From: Thiotrichaceae bacterium UBA7357
GTDB lineage: Bacteria; Pseudomonadota; Gammaproteobacteria; Eutrophobiales; Eutrophobiaceae
Reading direction: 5' to 3'
DNA: 64,000 nt
Assembly (NCBI GenBank): GCA_002470825.1
Contig: DKOR01000020.1
Coordinates: 56,297-120,296, forward strand
This document shows, piece after piece, positions 20,934 through 29,608 of the stretch (within the stretch, counting starts at the first letter, position 1; every line of letters starts with the position of its first letter). The position numbers and the translations under genes are program-made. The notes beneath the pieces are model-generated. The model saw nothing but the letters and a program-made list of their open reading frames with translations, did not search any database and had not been told where the DNA came from.

Positions 20934-21941
20934 ATGTTGACTAACAATGAGGTCTTAATTGAAGATATTAAGAGATTATATAAAGATTTTTCACAAAATG
21001 CCCAACACCATTTTTTTGAAGAAGAGGTCTTTATGCGTCGAGTTGGTATAGACTCACGACATCTTGGTAGTCTTGCTAATAGACACTGCCAGTTTCTCAA
21101 TGAAGTATCATTCATGTATCAAGCTATATCACCTGATAATCTTGGTTCGTCAAAAAAATTATTTAATTACCTTACTCATCGACTTGCCTTTCATATCTTT
21201 GGTACAAATCAGAATATGGCAAGACAAGTAGAAGTTATTAGCAGAGGTCTCAGTCTTAGTGAAGCATATAATTTTGAAGAATTAGACATAGATAGCTCAA
21301 CTGAATCAGTGCTTGTCATTCTCAATGATTTATTTAAACAAATATCAGCTCGAAACAAGGAATTAGTTAATTTAAATCAGACACTTGAGGAAAAAGTCGC
21401 AGACCGTACAAAAGCACTCTCGGAAGCAAATCGTCATCTGGAAGAGATATCATTAACTGATATGCTCACAGGACTACCTAATCGTCGTCACGCCTTGCGT
21501 AAGCTCGGTGATCTGTGGGATCAATCTCTTAAAGGGGCGACTCCGCTTACTTGTATGATTATTGATGCCGATCATTTTAAAAAAGTGAACGATTCATATG
21601 GACATAATGCTGGTGATATAGTTCTCTCTGAACTAGCGAAAACGATTCATGATGCTGTAAGGAATGATGATATTGCGTGTCGATTAGGTGGTGATGAATT
21701 TTTTGTTATTTGTCCTAATACGGATAAACAAGGTGGTTTGAATGTAGCTGAATATGTTCGTAAAACAGTCTCTGAACTACGTGTTTCAGTGGGTGATGGC
21801 GAATGGCATGGAAGTATCAGTATTGGATTAGCGACTCGTGCCGCTAATATGGAGAATAGTCACGATCTGATTAAGATAGCTGATGATAGCGTGTATATGG
21901 CCAAACGAAATGGAAAAAACTGTGTAAGAACAAGAGGTTGA
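20934..21941 (+). CDS. Diguanylate cyclase (GGDEF) with truncated, degenerate hemerythrin domain
   Basis: The open frame from the ATG at 20934 encodes 335 residues: the remaining two thirds of a bacteriohemerythrin domain (about 1-100), a coiled coil (about 140-170, RNKELVNLNQTLEEKVADRT) and a GGDEF domain (about 180-335) with an intact RLGGDEFFVI active site that makes cyclic di-GMP. Hemerythrin iron ligands are partly lost: the HHFFEEE segment is kept, but the first histidine of the usual H...H pair is leucine and the late H....D pair reads HIFGTN. The start is forced by the upstream stop, and no good ribosome binding site precedes it, so the gene may be a pseudogene. If made, it would be a cyclase uncoupled from oxygen sensing. 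Confidence 0.7.
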   Translation: MLTNNEVLIEDIKRLYKDFSQNAQHHFFEEEVFMRRVGIDSRHLGSLANRHCQFLNEVSFMYQAISPDNLGSSKKLFNYLTHRLAFHIFGTNQNMARQVEVISRGLSLSEAYNFEELDIDSSTESVLVILNDLFKQISARNKELVNLNQTLEEKVADRTKALSEANRHLEEISLTDMLTGLPNRRHALRKLGDLWDQSLKGATPLTCMIIDADHFKKVNDSYGHNAGDIVLSELAKTIHDAVRNDDIACRLGGDEFFVICPNTDKQGGLNVAEYVRKTVSELRVSVGDGEWHGSISIGLATRAANMENSHDLIKIADDSVYMAKRNGKNCVRTRG

Positions 21942-22016
21942 AACAGATTAAAGGTTTAAACTCCAACTTAATGTTAAACTAAAATGCTGAGATTCAGTAA
22001 CTCTCAGTATGTTTCT

Positions 22017-22781
22017 TTATTTATTTTTCTCAAGCTCAGTCAATAATTTTTTAAGTTCTTTATCTTGAATTGCTTTTTCATTATTCATTTTTACCTCTTT
22101 AATGACAGCAATCGCTTCTCCGTTTAGTCCTTCTGTTGCTAAAGAGACTGCATATATCTTCATAGCATTTAAATTAGAAAGAAAATTTGGTTCTAGATTT
22201 ATAGCTTCTTCAATGGCATTAATCACTGACCTTGTATCATTCAACTCAAATGAGGCACGTGCCAGCAAAATAAACCCCCTAGCAGTTTCAGTAATAGCTA
22301 ACGATTTTTCTGCAAGATGTTTAGCATCTTGGTAGTTTTCTATCAGGAATTCATGATGTGCTTTTGTATAGTAGCCTGACCACCAATCTGGATATTCTTC
22401 TACTGTGAAATCTAATAAGGCCGATGCTTTATCAAATCGACCAGTCCAGAGGTAGATATACGATAAGCTAATATTCAACCGAGGGTACTCACCATTTAGT
22501 TGCATGCCCATCAGATAAGTTTGTTCTGCTTTATCAAACTCTTTCATACGGCTATAAAAAGTACCTAATTCAAGCTCATAGTGACCTTTCACTCCACCAT
22601 ATGCAGATTTTTTGCTTTCCCAATACTTGATAGCTGCGTCGTGTTTTCCATGATCAAACATTTCTTTAGCATGAGCTATATCAGTCATAAAATATTTTTT
22701 CTCAAAAGCAAAACCATTATTTGAAGTAATAAGTAATGATAATGAAATAGTCACAAATTTTAAAAAGCGGTTGATATTCAT
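22017..22781 (-). CDS. Secreted or periplasmic tetratricopeptide-repeat protein
   Basis: The 254-residue product starts with a signal peptide (FVTISLSLLITSNNGFAF, cleavage near residue 25) and then consists of about five TPR-like helical repeats, for example YELELGTFYSRMKEFDKAEQTYLMG, ISLSYIYLWTGRFDKASALL and FILLARASFELNDTRSVINAIEEAI. TPR proteins act as protein-binding scaffolds. It resembles the N-terminal repeat region of proteins such as YaiO but lacks the outer-membrane barrel, so no specific function is assigned. It stands alone in the accessory region, convergent with the GGDEF gene. Confidence 0.65.
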   Translation of the reverse strand: MNINRFLKFVTISLSLLITSNNGFAFEKKYFMTDIAHAKEMFDHGKHDAAIKYWESKKSAYGGVKGHYELELGTFYSRMKEFDKAEQTYLMGMQLNGEYPRLNISLSYIYLWTGRFDKASALLDFTVEEYPDWWSGYYTKAHHEFLIENYQDAKHLAEKSLAITETARGFILLARASFELNDTRSVINAIEEAINLEPNFLSNLNAMKIYAVSLATEGLNGEAIAVIKEVKMNNEKAIQDKELKKLLTELEKNK

Positions 22782-23296
22782 AGTAATAGAGTTGTTTATC
22801 TATAATCGTTTTATAATAAGATTAATAACAGATTTAATATTATGTCTGGGACTTAGTTGCTGTTCTTCTTGGAGGAAACATTGATAAAGACCGCTAATGA
22901 CATTTATTGGTGCCATACTTGTTAATATTGAGATATTAGAAGTTTGTTTGAAAATTTACTAGCCGCCATTATTATTACAATCCTTTTCATGACTCACCAC
23001 ATAACAGAGGCAACACCAATCGTAATAATTATTATGACTGGGGCTGGAAAGTGTGTGTGCAGTCACTATCCGTAACAACAATGCAACGTATTTTTTCGTG
23101 AATTTACAAGAAACTTATAATCAATTCATAGCCATAGCGCTATGAATATTATCATATGTTAACACTAATCAGTGTGTGATGCTGTTAAATTTTAGACACA
23201 GATATTCTAAGATCAAAAAGATATTACCTGCAGGTTATATATCTACTTAACCGATGCCCAGATGTCAGGGCATTGGTTAGTATGATGATTTCAAAC
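22782..23296. other. Gene-poor spacer with a possible protein-coding remnant
   Basis: About 515 bases without an intact gene. On the plus strand 22955-23101 is open and translates to a protein-like tail containing the segment NRNNYYDWGWKVCVQSL, reminiscent of the C-terminal end of formylglycine-generating-enzyme-type domains (N..NN....GFRV), but there is no start or upstream domain. An 8-base-stem inverted repeat (ATTCATAG...CTATGAAT, about 23121-23144) and a GC-containing hairpin (ATGCCC...GGGCAT, about 23253-23272) just beyond the end of the basic-protein gene are also present; the latter may terminate that gene. Confidence 0.4.
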
Positions 23297-23740
23297 CTAT
23301 CTTGCTTTACGTTTTCTAATTTTTTTCTTTGGTTTATTTAATATTTTGTCTGTTACAGTTAGCGCTTTGTTATATGCTATCAGCCGACGACAATTAATTC
23401 GCAAGCCCGATAACTCTTCGAAGAGAACCGCTCTAGCAGATTTATTTTTAGCAGCAGCTTTTCTAGTATCCGCTAATTCTTTATCAATAATATTCAGAGC
23501 TTTCTTATTTGCGGCAATCGGGTTATTTTGACTCTTTGTCGCTGCAGCTTTACGACGTTTAATAAGCGTGATGCGTTTTTTACTAATACGCTTTCCTTCA
23601 GTCGATGACTGTTTACTCTTTTTTGTAGCCTGCAATAATGCTTTAGAACCAGCTATTGTAGCCGCCTCAAGATTTGTTAGTGAGCTGACGATTACTTTAG
23701 TCAACGCAGAATTTTTAATTATTTTTTTTGATACAGCCAT
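23297..23740 (-). CDS. Small, strongly basic hypothetical protein
   Basis: The 147-residue protein has 28 lysines and 12 arginines against 8 acidic residues, a net charge near +32. The N-terminal half is Ala/Lys/Ser-rich and likely disordered; the middle (about residues 72-128) could form a helical hairpin (KKALNIIDKELADTRKAAAK and ELSGLRINCRRLIAYNKAL); the C-terminus ends in a KPKKKIRKRKAR tail. Composition recalls bacterial histone H1-like and other nucleic-acid-binding proteins, but no known domain is recognised. A ribosome-binding-like GGAGAC lies upstream on the minus strand, and the ordered middle segment argues against a random ORF. Function unknown; nucleic acid or polyphosphate binding is a guess. 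Confidence 0.5.
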   Translation of the reverse strand: MAVSKKIIKNSALTKVIVSSLTNLEAATIAGSKALLQATKKSKQSSTEGKRISKKRITLIKRRKAAATKSQNNPIAANKKALNIIDKELADTRKAAAKNKSARAVLFEELSGLRINCRRLIAYNKALTVTDKILNKPKKKIRKRKAR

Positions 23741-23844
23741 AAAAGTCTCCAGGTAAGTTATTTAAATTAATAATCTAATATATAATATAGATTATTATGA
23801 AACACATGATAAGAAAATTCACAGGAATATCTATTCAGATATCT

Positions 23845-24309
23845 TCATTGTTGTTTTCTTTTAGCTTGAACAATCTGTCTGGCAAGGCGTTTTATCTGAG
23901 CATCATATAGCGCAAGCTCTCCACCTGTTTTAATTGCCATAATAGAAATTCGTGCTAGCAATAACAACAATAATAAATCTATAACCCAGGCAATGAAATA
24001 GGAAATTCGAAAATTATCAGTTTTAATTTTAAGACTACTTTTATGTTTGACACTAATTTCGTTTTGTCCAAGTAAACTATCATGGGTTGGTCTAAAACTC
24101 TTGTCTATATTTGAGCCCGCTTCTATGGCTGTTGCCATTCGAAGAATATTGCCTGGATTTTTGTAAAGAGAAAGTGCTTCACTAAATACTTGGATTGATA
24201 ACCATAAACCAATAAATAGCAGCAGAACTCCGCATATGCGAACAACGATATTGACGATATCCTGATTTGCTTTATTTAAAGACATTGCTGTTGTTTTGTT
24301 TATTTTCAC
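23845..24309 (-). CDS. Hypothetical two-helix membrane protein
   Basis: The 154-residue product has two clear transmembrane segments (IVVRICGVLLLFIGLWLSIQVF, about residues 22-43, and YFIAWVIDLLLLLLLARISIMA, about 104-125) separated by a hydrophilic loop and followed by a basic tail (RLARQIVQAKRKQQ). By the positive-inside rule the C-terminus should be cytoplasmic. No family is recognised. The start at 24309 could instead be the in-frame ATG eight codons later. It is the last gene of the accessory region before dppB, divergent from it. Confidence 0.55.
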   Translation of the reverse strand: MKINKTTAMSLNKANQDIVNIVVRICGVLLLFIGLWLSIQVFSEALSLYKNPGNILRMATAIEAGSNIDKSFRPTHDSLLGQNEISVKHKSSLKIKTDNFRISYFIAWVIDLLLLLLLARISIMAIKTGGELALYDAQIKRLARQIVQAKRKQQ

Positions 24310-24436
24310 TATCTATTCGTTACTGTTTTCAAATTTATGCAGTATATTGATACGAGACTCTTATAAGCTGTCACTAGCTGCTATCATTATTGTAGCCTGA
24401 TTTGGGTCAATAGTTGAACCTGGAATTTAAAATAGT

Positions 24437-25363
24437 GTGTTCTTGAATTATCTTATTAAACGACTGATAGGTGCTGTTTTTGTGTTATTCAGCATATCGA
24501 CCCTCGTTTTTTTATTGATCCACCTTATACCGGGTGATCCAATAGAAGTGATGTTGGGCGAAACCGCGAGTCTAGGAGATAGAGAAGCATTACGTCATTC
24601 ACTCGGGCTAGATCTACCAATCTTGCAACAATGGTGGGAATATTTGAGAGGGATTTTGCAATTTGATCTAGGGGAATCATTACATTCTAAACAAGCAGTT
24701 ACTCAATTACTCTCTGAACGATTACCCGCTACTGTGATTCTGAGCGTTGCCAGTTTGTTTGTTGCTATTGTTATCGCATTACCACTGGGAATATTAGCTG
24801 CTATTTATAAAGATTCAGTTTGGGATCGATTGGCAATGCTTGCAGCAATGGTTGGCGTTTCTGTACCTAATTTTGTGATGGGGCCCCTATTAATATTAAT
24901 TTTTGCCCTTTGGCTGGGGTGGGTTCCCGTAAGCGGCAAAGATGGGATGTCTTCATTAATACTTCCTGCTTTAACTTTAGGATCAGCATTGACAGCCATT
25001 TTGTCACGGATGATACGCACATCAATGCTGGAAGTCATTCAAGAAGATTATATTCGTGCCGCGCGTGCGCGTGGACTTAGTGAGTTTCGGATATTAGGTT
25101 TGCATGCATTGCGCAATACTGCATTACCTGTAATTACTATCTTGGGTATGCAATTTGGTTCCTTACTTGCTGGTGCAGTTATTACTGAAACTATTTTTTC
25201 CTGGCCAGGAATTGGCCAATTAATGATTGATTCTATTCAAAAACGAGATTATCCGGTTGTTCAAGCATGTGTATTATTAATTAGTTTTACTTATGTTTTT
25301 GTAAATCTGATAACTGATGTGACCTATACTGTATTGGACCCGAGATTGAAAATCGACACATGA
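24437..25363 (+). CDS. dppB: Peptide ABC transporter permease, DppB/OppB type
   Basis: The 308-residue membrane protein begins MFLNYLIKRLIGAVFVLFSISTLVFLLIHLIPGDP, the standard start of the first permease of dipeptide/oligopeptide importers, and has six transmembrane segments. The cytoplasmic EAA loop that contacts the ATPase is visible (DYIRAARARGLSEFRILGLHALRNT, about residues 200-224). The GTG at 24437 gives this conserved N-terminus. It overlaps dppC by four bases. No ATPase gene (dppD/dppF) is in the window, so the transporter must borrow or encode its ATPases elsewhere; the substrate-binding lipoprotein at 18.5-20.0 kb is its likely partner. Confidence 0.9.
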   Translation: MFLNYLIKRLIGAVFVLFSISTLVFLLIHLIPGDPIEVMLGETASLGDREALRHSLGLDLPILQQWWEYLRGILQFDLGESLHSKQAVTQLLSERLPATVILSVASLFVAIVIALPLGILAAIYKDSVWDRLAMLAAMVGVSVPNFVMGPLLILIFALWLGWVPVSGKDGMSSLILPALTLGSALTAILSRMIRTSMLEVIQEDYIRAARARGLSEFRILGLHALRNTALPVITILGMQFGSLLAGAVITETIFSWPGIGQLMIDSIQKRDYPVVQACVLLISFTYVFVNLITDVTYTVLDPRLKIDT

Positions 25364-26166
25364 AACAGATTTATTGGATACCTTTATTGATCTTATTTAC
25401 TTGGTCTTTATTGGCCATCTTAGCACCTGTATTACGTTTGCATCCTGATCAAATATTACTAGATAAAATATTATTAACGCCTAATTTCACGCAATGGTTT
25501 GGACATGATGATCTTGGTCGTTCAATCAGTGCACGGTTAATCATGGGAGCACGTACGTCATTAAGTGTTGCTATTGTTGTTGTCTCCATATCATTAATTG
25601 TAGGTACTTTCATCGGTATGATGAGTGCTTGGCTAGGTGGAATCTGGGATAAACTCTTGATAATGGTGGTTGATTTGTTTATTGCTTTTCCAGGGATGTT
25701 ATTAGCAATTGCATTGGCAGGACTTTTTGGACCTGGAGTAATGAATACTGTTATTGCTCTATCTATAGTTAGTTGGGTAGGATTCGCGCGGTTGGCAAGA
25801 GTACAAACACTTAGCATAAAAAAAAGAGACCATGTTATTGCTGGATATGCATTAGGGACACCGAGTCTTATTATTGCAATGAAGCATATTTTGCCACTAA
25901 TTATGGCCCCTATAATTATAGAGGCAACATTCATTTTCGCGGGAGTAGTTATCGCTGAAGCAGGGTTATCCTTTCTAGGATTAGGCGTTCAGCCTCCAAC
26001 AGCGTCATGGGGTAGCATGGTCCGAGATGGGACACGTTATATGTTGATAGCACCTCACATGGTGTTAGCCCCAGGTTTTGCTATTCTGTCACTAGTATTA
26101 TGCATAAACTTCATAGGTGATTACCTTAGAGATAAGATGAATATAAAAGAAATAAGTAAAAGCTAA
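25360..26166 (+). CDS. dppC: Peptide ABC transporter permease, DppC/OppC type
   Basis: The 268-residue protein is the second permease of a peptide importer. It has the DppC features FGHDDLGRSISARLIMGARTSL (about residues 47-68), six hydrophobic segments, an EAA loop (RDHVIAGYALGTPSLIIAMKHILP, about 157-180) and EAGLSFLGLGVQPPTASWG near 206-224. It is shorter at the N-terminus than E. coli DppC. Its ATG overlaps the dppB stop and nagZ starts two bases after its own stop, so dppB-dppC-nagZ are one transcriptional unit, linking peptide import to murein recycling. Confidence 0.9.
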   Translation: MKQIYWIPLLILFTWSLLAILAPVLRLHPDQILLDKILLTPNFTQWFGHDDLGRSISARLIMGARTSLSVAIVVVSISLIVGTFIGMMSAWLGGIWDKLLIMVVDLFIAFPGMLLAIALAGLFGPGVMNTVIALSIVSWVGFARLARVQTLSIKKRDHVIAGYALGTPSLIIAMKHILPLIMAPIIIEATFIFAGVVIAEAGLSFLGLGVQPPTASWGSMVRDGTRYMLIAPHMVLAPGFAILSLVLCINFIGDYLRDKMNIKEISKS

Positions 26167-26167
26167 A

Positions 26168-27205
26168 ATGAAAAAAATTCCACTGGGACCTATCATGACT
26201 GACCTTCGTGGTCTTCAGCTTGAAACCGATGAGCATGATATGTTGATGCATCCGCATACGGGTGGAGTGATCTTGTTTACACGAAACTTTGAATCGTTAG
26301 AGCAAATCACAACCTTATGTAAAAGAATTCATGATTTACGTCAACCGCATCTTTTAATTGCTGTTGATCACGAAGGTGGGCGTGTGCAACGTTTTCGAGA
26401 TGGTTTTAGTCATTTGCCATCATGTGCTTCACTAGCTAAGTGTAAGACTAATCAAGATGCTGAATCGCTCTGCCAGAAAGCAGGATGGCTAATGGCTGCA
26501 GAATTATTAGCGGTCGGTGTTGATATTAGTTTTGCACCAGTATTGGATTTGGGTGGAAAGATTAGTAATGTTATTGGTGATCGTGCTTTTCATACGGAAC
26601 CCGACCAAATATCAAGGCTTGCGTATGCATATATGGGTGGCATGAAACAAGCAGGAATGTCGGCTGTAGGTAAACATTTTCCTGGTCATGGTTCAGTCTT
26701 TGAAGATTCGCATGATGATATTCCCTATGATTGCCGAAAATATCAAGATATTCAGATGAAAGATCTTATTCCATTCGAAAGAATGATACGAGGAGGATTG
26801 CCTGGTTTGATGCCCGCTCATGTGATCTATACTGAGATAGATGAGGTGCCCGCAGGTTTTTCTTCAATATGGTTAGAGCAAATATTAAGAAAACAGTTGA
26901 AATTCACGGGAGCAATCTTTAGCGATGACTTGAGCATGAAAGGAGCTGAAGTTATGGGGAATTATCCTCGGCGTGCGGAATCAGCATTATTTGCGGGGTG
27001 TGATATGGTATTGGCATGTAACAATCAAGCTGGTGCGGTTTCCATTCTGGAGCAAGCAGAAATACCGACGAATATTGAATTACAATCTCGATTAATCGGA
27101 ATGCATGGTCGCTTTGAAAAAAATCTATGTGATTTAAAGAAAACAGTATTATGGCAAGAACGATCAGCACTCATACTAAACTTTAATGAAAAACAAAAAT
27201 TTTAG
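26168..27205 (+). CDS. nagZ: Beta-N-acetylhexosaminidase NagZ
   Basis: The 345-residue family 3 glycoside hydrolase removes N-acetylglucosamine from anhydro-muropeptides in the cytoplasm during cell-wall recycling. The signature KHFPGHGSVFEDSHDDIP (about residues 168-185) includes the catalytic histidine of NagZ, and the nucleophilic aspartate lies in FSDDLSMKGAEVMGN (about 255-269). There is no signal peptide, consistent with cytoplasmic action. Its position directly after the peptide permeases supports a role together with muropeptide uptake. Confidence 0.93.
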   Translation: MKKIPLGPIMTDLRGLQLETDEHDMLMHPHTGGVILFTRNFESLEQITTLCKRIHDLRQPHLLIAVDHEGGRVQRFRDGFSHLPSCASLAKCKTNQDAESLCQKAGWLMAAELLAVGVDISFAPVLDLGGKISNVIGDRAFHTEPDQISRLAYAYMGGMKQAGMSAVGKHFPGHGSVFEDSHDDIPYDCRKYQDIQMKDLIPFERMIRGGLPGLMPAHVIYTEIDEVPAGFSSIWLEQILRKQLKFTGAIFSDDLSMKGAEVMGNYPRRAESALFAGCDMVLACNNQAGAVSILEQAEIPTNIELQSRLIGMHGRFEKNLCDLKKTVLWQERSALILNFNEKQKF

Positions 27206-27583
27206 TTGGATGATGATTTCTCTGGCTGAAAAGCAAAATAATTATTTTGCTATATTAACTCTTCAGCATAATAATCATTCAGGTAAACAATTGATTTGGT
27301 GATATTTTTAGGCTCTGCGAATTAGTGAGTTTGAAACGAAAGTTATACTCTATGAATAAGATGTCCTTTGGAAGATGAGTTAAAGAATTAAAGAGTCCAA
27401 TTTGCTTTTTCGAATGATTCAAATATCGGATAATATGCTATAGGTTTATCGAAAGTAGTTGATAATACATTGTATGAATAAAAGAAAATCGTTTGTTGTA
27501 ATTGATGTAATGTATCTAGTAGGAACATAAGGTGCGTTAGAGTTATAACATGACGCTTATTTACTAAATAATAGGATTAATAA
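27206..27583. other. Intergenic region between nagZ and mscS
   Basis: About 380 AT-rich bases with no supported gene. Its notable element is a perfect 18-base palindrome shortly after nagZ, listed separately. The remainder presumably carries the mscS promoter, but no convincing -35/-10 pair stands out. Confidence 0.45.
27233..27250 (+). terminator. 18-base perfect palindrome after nagZ
   Basis: GCAAAATAATTATTTTGC begins 28 bases after the nagZ stop and is its own reverse complement. It could form an AT-rich hairpin ending the dppB-dppC-nagZ transcript. It lacks a strong T-tract and a GC-rich stem, so an operator-like role or chance is possible. Confidence 0.3.
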
Positions 27584-28681
27584 ATGAGTCTTACGGAAAT
27601 TTTGAGTAATGGATTAAGTTTTTTTGGAGAAGAAACTTGGATATTACAAGTTTTTATCGTGGTCTTTGTGACAGCAATGCTAAATTGGATGCAAAAACGT
27701 ATTGTAAAAAAAATAATACCTGGACTCCAACTTACTCAAACCTATTGGGATGACGCACTGTTTGACGCTGCCCGCAAACCGATTACATTTTTAATCTGGA
27801 TCATTGGACTAACGTTCGCTGCAGATATTATCAAAAATGAAAATGATGCGATTATCTTTGGTGCTATAGCGCCGATACGTGATGTCGGAGTGATTGTTGC
27901 TATCTCGTGGTTTCTCGTTCGGTTTGTTGGCCGTGCAGAAATCAATTTTTCTAAGAAAAAGCAAAGCCAAGGAGTAGATTTTGATAAAACAACTGTCGAT
28001 GCAATTGCTAAATTACTGCGCATTTCAATCATAATCACAGCTGCATTGGTCACGATGCAAACTTTGGGTTATAGCGTCTCGGGCGTATTGGCTTTTGGTG
28101 GTATTGGTGGAATTGCCATTGGCTTTGCGGCGCGTGATTTACTCGCTAATTTCTTTGGTGGTTTTATGATTTATATGGATCGTCCATTTGATGTAGGTGA
28201 CTGGATCCGATCACCAGATAAAGAGATTGAGGGTACAGTAGAAAAAATAGGCTGGCGTTTAACAACTATACGTACATTTGAAAAACGACCTTTATATGTG
28301 CCAAATGCGATTTTTACAAGCATCGCTGTCGAAAACCCATCACGTATGAGTAATAGGAGGATTAAAGAGACAATTGGTATTCGTTATGATGATGTGGTCA
28401 AGATGGAGGATATAGTTACCGAGGTTAAAGAGATGTTGAAAGAACATGATGATATTGATGCAAATCAAACATTAATTGTTAATTTTAATGAATTTGCCCC
28501 ATCTTCACTTGATTTTTTTATATATACGTTCACTAAAACAACTAATTGGATTAAATTTCATGAGGTTAAACAGAATGTCTTATTAAAGATTATTAAAATA
28601 ATAGAATCGCATAGTGCGCAAACTGCGTTTCCAACATCAACTTTGCATATTAGACAAGAGCCTCATGTCTCAGATACATAA
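27584..28681 (+). CDS. Small-conductance mechanosensitive channel family protein (MscS)
   Basis: The 365-residue protein has four or five transmembrane segments in the first 185 residues; the last is the pore-lining helix, followed by the MscS signature FAARDLLANFFGGFMIYMDRPFDVGDWI (about residues 181-208) and the beta domain containing VEKIGWRLTTIRTFEKRPLYVPNAIF. MscS channels open under membrane tension and release solutes after osmotic downshift. An AGGA ribosome binding site precedes the ATG. The extra N-terminal helices relative to E. coli MscS resemble YnaI-like channels. It stands alone between nagZ and dapF. Confidence 0.88.
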   Translation: MSLTEILSNGLSFFGEETWILQVFIVVFVTAMLNWMQKRIVKKIIPGLQLTQTYWDDALFDAARKPITFLIWIIGLTFAADIIKNENDAIIFGAIAPIRDVGVIVAISWFLVRFVGRAEINFSKKKQSQGVDFDKTTVDAIAKLLRISIIITAALVTMQTLGYSVSGVLAFGGIGGIAIGFAARDLLANFFGGFMIYMDRPFDVGDWIRSPDKEIEGTVEKIGWRLTTIRTFEKRPLYVPNAIFTSIAVENPSRMSNRRIKETIGIRYDDVVKMEDIVTEVKEMLKEHDDIDANQTLIVNFNEFAPSSLDFFIYTFTKTTNWIKFHEVKQNVLLKIIKIIESHSAQTAFPTSTLHIRQEPHVSDT

Positions 28682-28777
28682 TCTATCGGTTGCTTTATCA
28701 TTATTTCTGTAAGCCAGACTATTGGTAAATTCTATACACTGCTTTGTGTAATGGTAGATAAGTTGTAATCTATAAGC

Positions 28778-29608
28778 ATGGAATATCAATTCACAAAAAT
28801 GCATGGTATTGGTAACGATTTTATCGTTTTTGATAGCTATTCGCAGCCACTAACGTTGTCATGTAAACAAGTTAGACATATAGCAGATCGACAATTCGGT
28901 ATTGGCTGTGATCAGGTCCTGTTGCTTGAACCACCGAAAAACTCAGAAACCGATGTTTGTTATCGAATATTCAATGCTGATGGTGGTGAAGTAATGCAGT
29001 GTGGTAACGGTGCTCGCTGTGTAGCGATCTATCTCAGGGAAAAAGGATTAGTGAAAAAAGATAGGATTATTGCTGAAACGGGCAAAGGACGCCTTATTCT
29101 AAAAATTATTGCCAATAATTATGTGACTGTCAGTATGGGAGTGCCTGAATTTGAACCGGATAGGATCCCATTAAAAGTTAATCAAAGGATGGAAAAATAT
29201 AAATTAAATCTGGATAAAAATAAGCTGACTTTTGGTGCTGTTTCTTTGGGAAATCCTCATGCTGTTATAATTGTTGATGATGTTGATTCAACCTTAGTAA
29301 ATGTAATTGGTCCAAATGTACAGCTAAGTGGGATATTTCCAGAAAGTGTCAATGTTAGCTTTATTCAAATATTGAGTCAGGAAAGATTTAAGTTACGTGT
29401 TTTTGAACGTGGTTCTGGTGAAACATTAGCGTGTGGTAGCGGTGCTTGTGCGGCGATGGTTATTGCTTGTCAGCAAGGGTATTTGAAGGGGACAATAGAC
29501 GCGGAGTTACGTGGTGGTCATCTGAAGTTACAGTGGGAAGGCGAAGGCGAACCAGTCTATATGACAGGTCCTGCTGAAACGGTCTTTGAGGGAAAAATTA
29601 AATTATGA
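28778..29608 (+). CDS. dapF: Diaminopimelate epimerase
   Basis: The 276-residue enzyme interconverts LL- and meso-diaminopimelate for lysine and peptidoglycan synthesis. Both catalytic cysteines are present: one in NADGGEVMQCGNGARC (about residues 67-82) and one in GSGETLACGSGACAAM (about 211-226). The start MEYQFTKMHGIGNDFIV is canonical. It overlaps the DUF484 gene by four bases, and xerC follows; the dapF-DUF484-xerC order is widely conserved in proteobacteria. Confidence 0.95.
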   Translation: MEYQFTKMHGIGNDFIVFDSYSQPLTLSCKQVRHIADRQFGIGCDQVLLLEPPKNSETDVCYRIFNADGGEVMQCGNGARCVAIYLREKGLVKKDRIIAETGKGRLILKIIANNYVTVSMGVPEFEPDRIPLKVNQRMEKYKLNLDKNKLTFGAVSLGNPHAVIIVDDVDSTLVNVIGPNVQLSGIFPESVNVSFIQILSQERFKLRVFERGSGETLACGSGACAAMVIACQQGYLKGTIDAELRGGHLKLQWEGEGEPVYMTGPAETVFEGKIKL

